Source of the DNA: Gloeomargarita lithophora Alchichica-D10
GTDB taxonomy: Bacteria > Cyanobacteriota > Cyanobacteriia > Gloeomargaritales > Gloeomargaritaceae
Length of the DNA stretch: 43,839 nucleotides
NCBI RefSeq assembly: GCF_001870225.1
Contig: NZ_CP017675.1
Span: 2,479,360-2,523,198, forward strand
Reading direction: 5' to 3'
Positions within the stretch are counted from its first letter, which is position 1, and every line of letters begins with the position of its first letter. Positions 41,907-43,839 of the stretch are shown here, in pieces. The translations under genes were made by a program, and so were the position numbers. The notes below the pieces were generated by a model that saw only the letters and a program-made list of their open reading frames with translations, ran no database searches and was not told the origin of the DNA.

Positions 41907-42941
41907 CTACTTTAATTCTGGTTCAAGAGTTGGTTGCGAGTCGGGCAATAATAGTTCCGTTCGATCAGCAATTTTCTGGGCTAGATCCTTGAAATCCCAG
42001 TACACTAGCTTGACAGCATCAATATGAGAACCGATTGCCCCATCCGCAGGTTTAAGATGAAAAATGGGTTTATGAGACTCCTGAGCCATTGGCATTAAAC
42101 TTTGATAGTGTTTAAGTAAGGCTAAGCGATTTGGGTCGCTTGATGGCGTTAAGATAATTTCATTTGGTTCTTGAATAACTTGGGTATTATAAATATCTGG
42201 AATTCGTTCAATCCATTTTTGGAATGCCTTTACAGGACGGTCAAATCGAACACCATGTTGAAGAATAACATATCCCACAGGTTGCATTTTCCCTGTTGGT
42301 AGAGCGAGGTTTGAGACTGGGTTCTTGAGGATACGTTCTTGCCATTCTTCTCTCCAGCGTCTTACGGTTGGCCCAAGGTTTTTTAGTCCTTGCAATGAGA
42401 AAATATCTGGGGAAAGAGGAACTACAATGTAGTCTGAGGCGATAAGTGCCGCTCGGTTAATTGCTCCTAAGTTAGGACCTAAATCAACCAAGACAACATC
42501 AGCACTAGCACTAGATGCGGCTTGACTCAATACGCGCCAAAACGCCGAGATAACTCTGAATGCTCGTTCTTTGCGATCAAGGCAATCAGACCACTGGGAG
42601 GACAATTCGTCTTCAAACCCAGACAGTTGTAAATCGCCAATTAAAAGGCTTAATCCATCTTCTATCTTTTCTGAATTTGGAGTTGCAATATCACCAATAC
42701 CACTTAATAAAGGTCTGACGCATTGAAAAATAGTATTGTAGCTATGGGTATTGCTACCTTCCCATACCTCTTCTAATCGATCTTCATTTAGAAAAGCTGC
42801 CGTTAAATTAGCTTGAGGGTCTAAATCTGCGGCGATTACTTTTAACCCTAAATCAAAGTACATCCAGGCTAAATGATAGACAAGAGATGTTTTTCCAACT
42901 CCTCCCTTATTGTTGAAGAAGGCAATGATTGGTGCGGTCAT
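41907..42941 (-). CDS. ParA/MinD-like ATPase
   Basis: 344 residues. Deviant Walker A NNKGGVGKTSLVYHLA (residues 10-25; signature Lys12) and DLDPQANLTAAFL (Walker A-prime), then VVLVDLGPNLGAINRAALIA with the Walker B Asp. This is the ParA fold, which forms ATP-dependent dimers on DNA or membranes. The C-terminal part (about 210-344) is larger than in plasmid ParA and contains KPIFHLKPADGAIGSHIDAV, a segment seen in standalone ParA-like ATPases near AlbA/HATPase genes. No ParB or parS is visible. It follows the AlbA/HATPase gene with ATGA overlap. Role in defence or regulation is inference. Confidence 0.85.
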   Translation of the reverse strand: MTAPIIAFFNNKGGVGKTSLVYHLAWMYFDLGLKVIAADLDPQANLTAAFLNEDRLEEVWEGSNTHSYNTIFQCVRPLLSGIGDIATPNSEKIEDGLSLLIGDLQLSGFEDELSSQWSDCLDRKERAFRVISAFWRVLSQAASSASADVVLVDLGPNLGAINRAALIASDYIVVPLSPDIFSLQGLKNLGPTVRRWREEWQERILKNPVSNLALPTGKMQPVGYVILQHGVRFDRPVKAFQKWIERIPDIYNTQVIQEPNEIILTPSSDPNRLALLKHYQSLMPMAQESHKPIFHLKPADGAIGSHIDAVKLVYWDFKDLAQKIADRTELLLPDSQPTLEPELK

Positions 42942-43839
42942 GGTTGCCTCCTAACAACTACCAATGTATGAGTATCATTAAAAGAAAATTCAGGAGGGGG
43001 ATTACCATTTTTCTCCAATGCGCATTTTGCGGTGGGGATACCATAACCAAAACGTTGTACATATCCTAAATCTTTCATCACTCCCGCTAAGTGTGGATTG
43101 CGATAGTCTGTAACGCCATGACCAAAGTTTTCTGGGTTAACCTGCCCAAATAGCCCGCCTGGATTGGAAATTTCAATGCGATCGCTAAACCAATATACCT
43201 TTACTGGTGCATTTGTTTGTTCATAGGAGCGATGCATCACTGCATTTCTGACAAGTTGCCGTAGGGCTTCAATGGGATAATCTGGGTGCTGTAGTTCAAG
43301 GCTCTGACTGGTAATATCTGAAGCAATTGAAATATTCACTTGTAGGGTTTCATCTAGTATGCGGAGAATATCCAGTAGTGATCCACTAATTTCTTTCTGA
43401 TCTTTAATGGGATTGCCCAATTCAGTGCCATCTATTCTCAGAAATTGAATATAGTGTCCCGGAACAAATTGCCTTGCATCTTTACCAATAATCAAAATTC
43501 CTAAAACGGTTGGGCAAGACTCTGGTGGGGGAGTTGCAAATCGAACTGAAGCTAATTGTTGATGGGGCGATCGCTGATTTTCCTCTAAAACTTCTGGTGC
43601 CAATGCTGAAGTTAAATATTCACGCTGAAAAATATCTAAATTCAAATCATCAATAGAAGCGGAAACCAAAGGACACAAATCAAAAGGTAAGTCTCTGGCG
43701 CGTCTTTTTTCATTAAGGCGACGTTCTTCTTCATGTGTAGCTGTGGCGCGTCTAGGGCCAACTCGAATATATGTCCGTCCGTCGAATCTAACCGGAGGAG
43801 CATCTGACGGTTCCACAATAACAACTGCTAATTCACAGC
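42938..43839 (-). CDS. AlbA_2/HATPase_c_4-type ATP-binding protein (partial)
   Basis: About 300 residues visible; the frame is open to the window edge, so the N-terminus is missing. The visible start (ELAVVIVEPSDAPPVRFDGR then TYIRVGPRRATAT) is the end of an AlbA_2 (Schlafen-like) DNA/RNA-binding domain. Then a linker and a GHKL-like ATPase part (EALRQLVRNAVMHRSYEQTN with Asn, RIEISNPGGLFGQV). Such proteins are predicted transcriptional regulators or defence factors. It overlaps the ParA-like gene by four bases. Two HIP1 octamers lie inside, unlike the rest of the window, which hints at transfer. Confidence 0.8.
   Translation of the reverse strand, partial: CELAVVIVEPSDAPPVRFDGRTYIRVGPRRATATHEEERRLNEKRRARDLPFDLCPLVSASIDDLNLDIFQREYLTSALAPEVLEENQRSPHQQLASVRFATPPPESCPTVLGILIIGKDARQFVPGHYIQFLRIDGTELGNPIKDQKEISGSLLDILRILDETLQVNISIASDITSQSLELQHPDYPIEALRQLVRNAVMHRSYEQTNAPVKVYWFSDRIEISNPGGLFGQVNPENFGHGVTDYRNPHLAGVMKDLGYVQRFGYGIPTAKCALEKNGNPPPEFSFNDTHTLVVVRRQP
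43178..43185. repeat. HIP1 octamer GCGATCGC
   Basis: Exact GCGATCGC inside the AlbA/HATPase gene. A second copy is at 43567-43574. Confidence 0.9.
43567..43574. repeat. HIP1 octamer GCGATCGC
   Basis: Exact GCGATCGC inside the AlbA/HATPase gene, 390 bp from the copy at 43178. Confidence 0.9.

Overview
The window is chromosomal DNA of a cyanobacterium. This rests on apcE (phycobilisome core-membrane linker), an nblB-type phycobilisome-degradation gene, psaK (photosystem I), a gap2-type Calvin-cycle GAPDH, ycf20, a cyanobacterial hfq and a groESL operon with both CIRCE and K-box sites. The ApcE homologue has three linker repeats, which suggests a tricylindrical phycobilisome core. HIP1 octamers (GCGATCGC), abundant in many cyanobacteria, were found only three times and only in accessory-looking DNA. 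A unicellular, early-branching cyanobacterium would fit, but the species cannot be named from what is visible. No rRNA, tRNA or CRISPR array was recognised. || Layout. 1-7400 is an accessory, decaying zone. It holds a tandem array of a small mobile element, remnants of toxin and antitoxin genes, one intact MazF-type module, a truncated PepSY membrane gene, and a large four-PAS plus GAF sensor histidine kinase whose GAF domain looks able to bind a bilin. 7500-13300 is a run of detoxification or redox genes: glutathionyl-hydroquinone reductase, LigB/YgiD-type dioxygenase, a divergent TetR regulator, an F420-type NADP oxidoreductase, an NrtS-like small membrane protein, a GST and a PPOX-type flavoprotein. 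13386-18983 carries an exopolyphosphatase and an overlapping operon of an M48 membrane protease and two glycosyltransferases. 19079-24321 is the phycobilisome block: apcE, an MFS transporter, a response regulator and nblB, the last two overlapping. 24407-28974 has an ABCG-like transporter with two N-terminal FHA domains, then a FAD-binding gene split by a mobile element. 29253-34288 has hfq, a SPOR-like secreted protein, an IS5-family remnant, hisG, ycf20, secF, a chimeric repeat element, a ribbon-helix-helix protein and a small membrane protein. 34472-41853 is core genome: groEL/groES, psaK, a site-2 protease, gap2, murC and murB. 41907-43839 is a two-gene operon of a ParA-like ATPase and an AlbA/HATPase-type protein that runs off the window. 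|| Mobile repeats. The most striking structure is a set of miniature non-coding elements spread through the window. Family A has ends TAGCAAT/ATTGCTA and sits between TA duplications, as expected for elements moved by an IS630/Tc1-mariner type transposase. Family B has ends GGACACCTCTA/TAGAGGTGTCC. The two families share an internal GC-rich core (GGTCGCAGG...TGGTTC), and one locus (33479-33742) combines a family B left end with a family A right end. Deleting one family A copy (28726-28822) together with one TA rejoins two pieces of a gene exactly in frame, which shows recent mobility.
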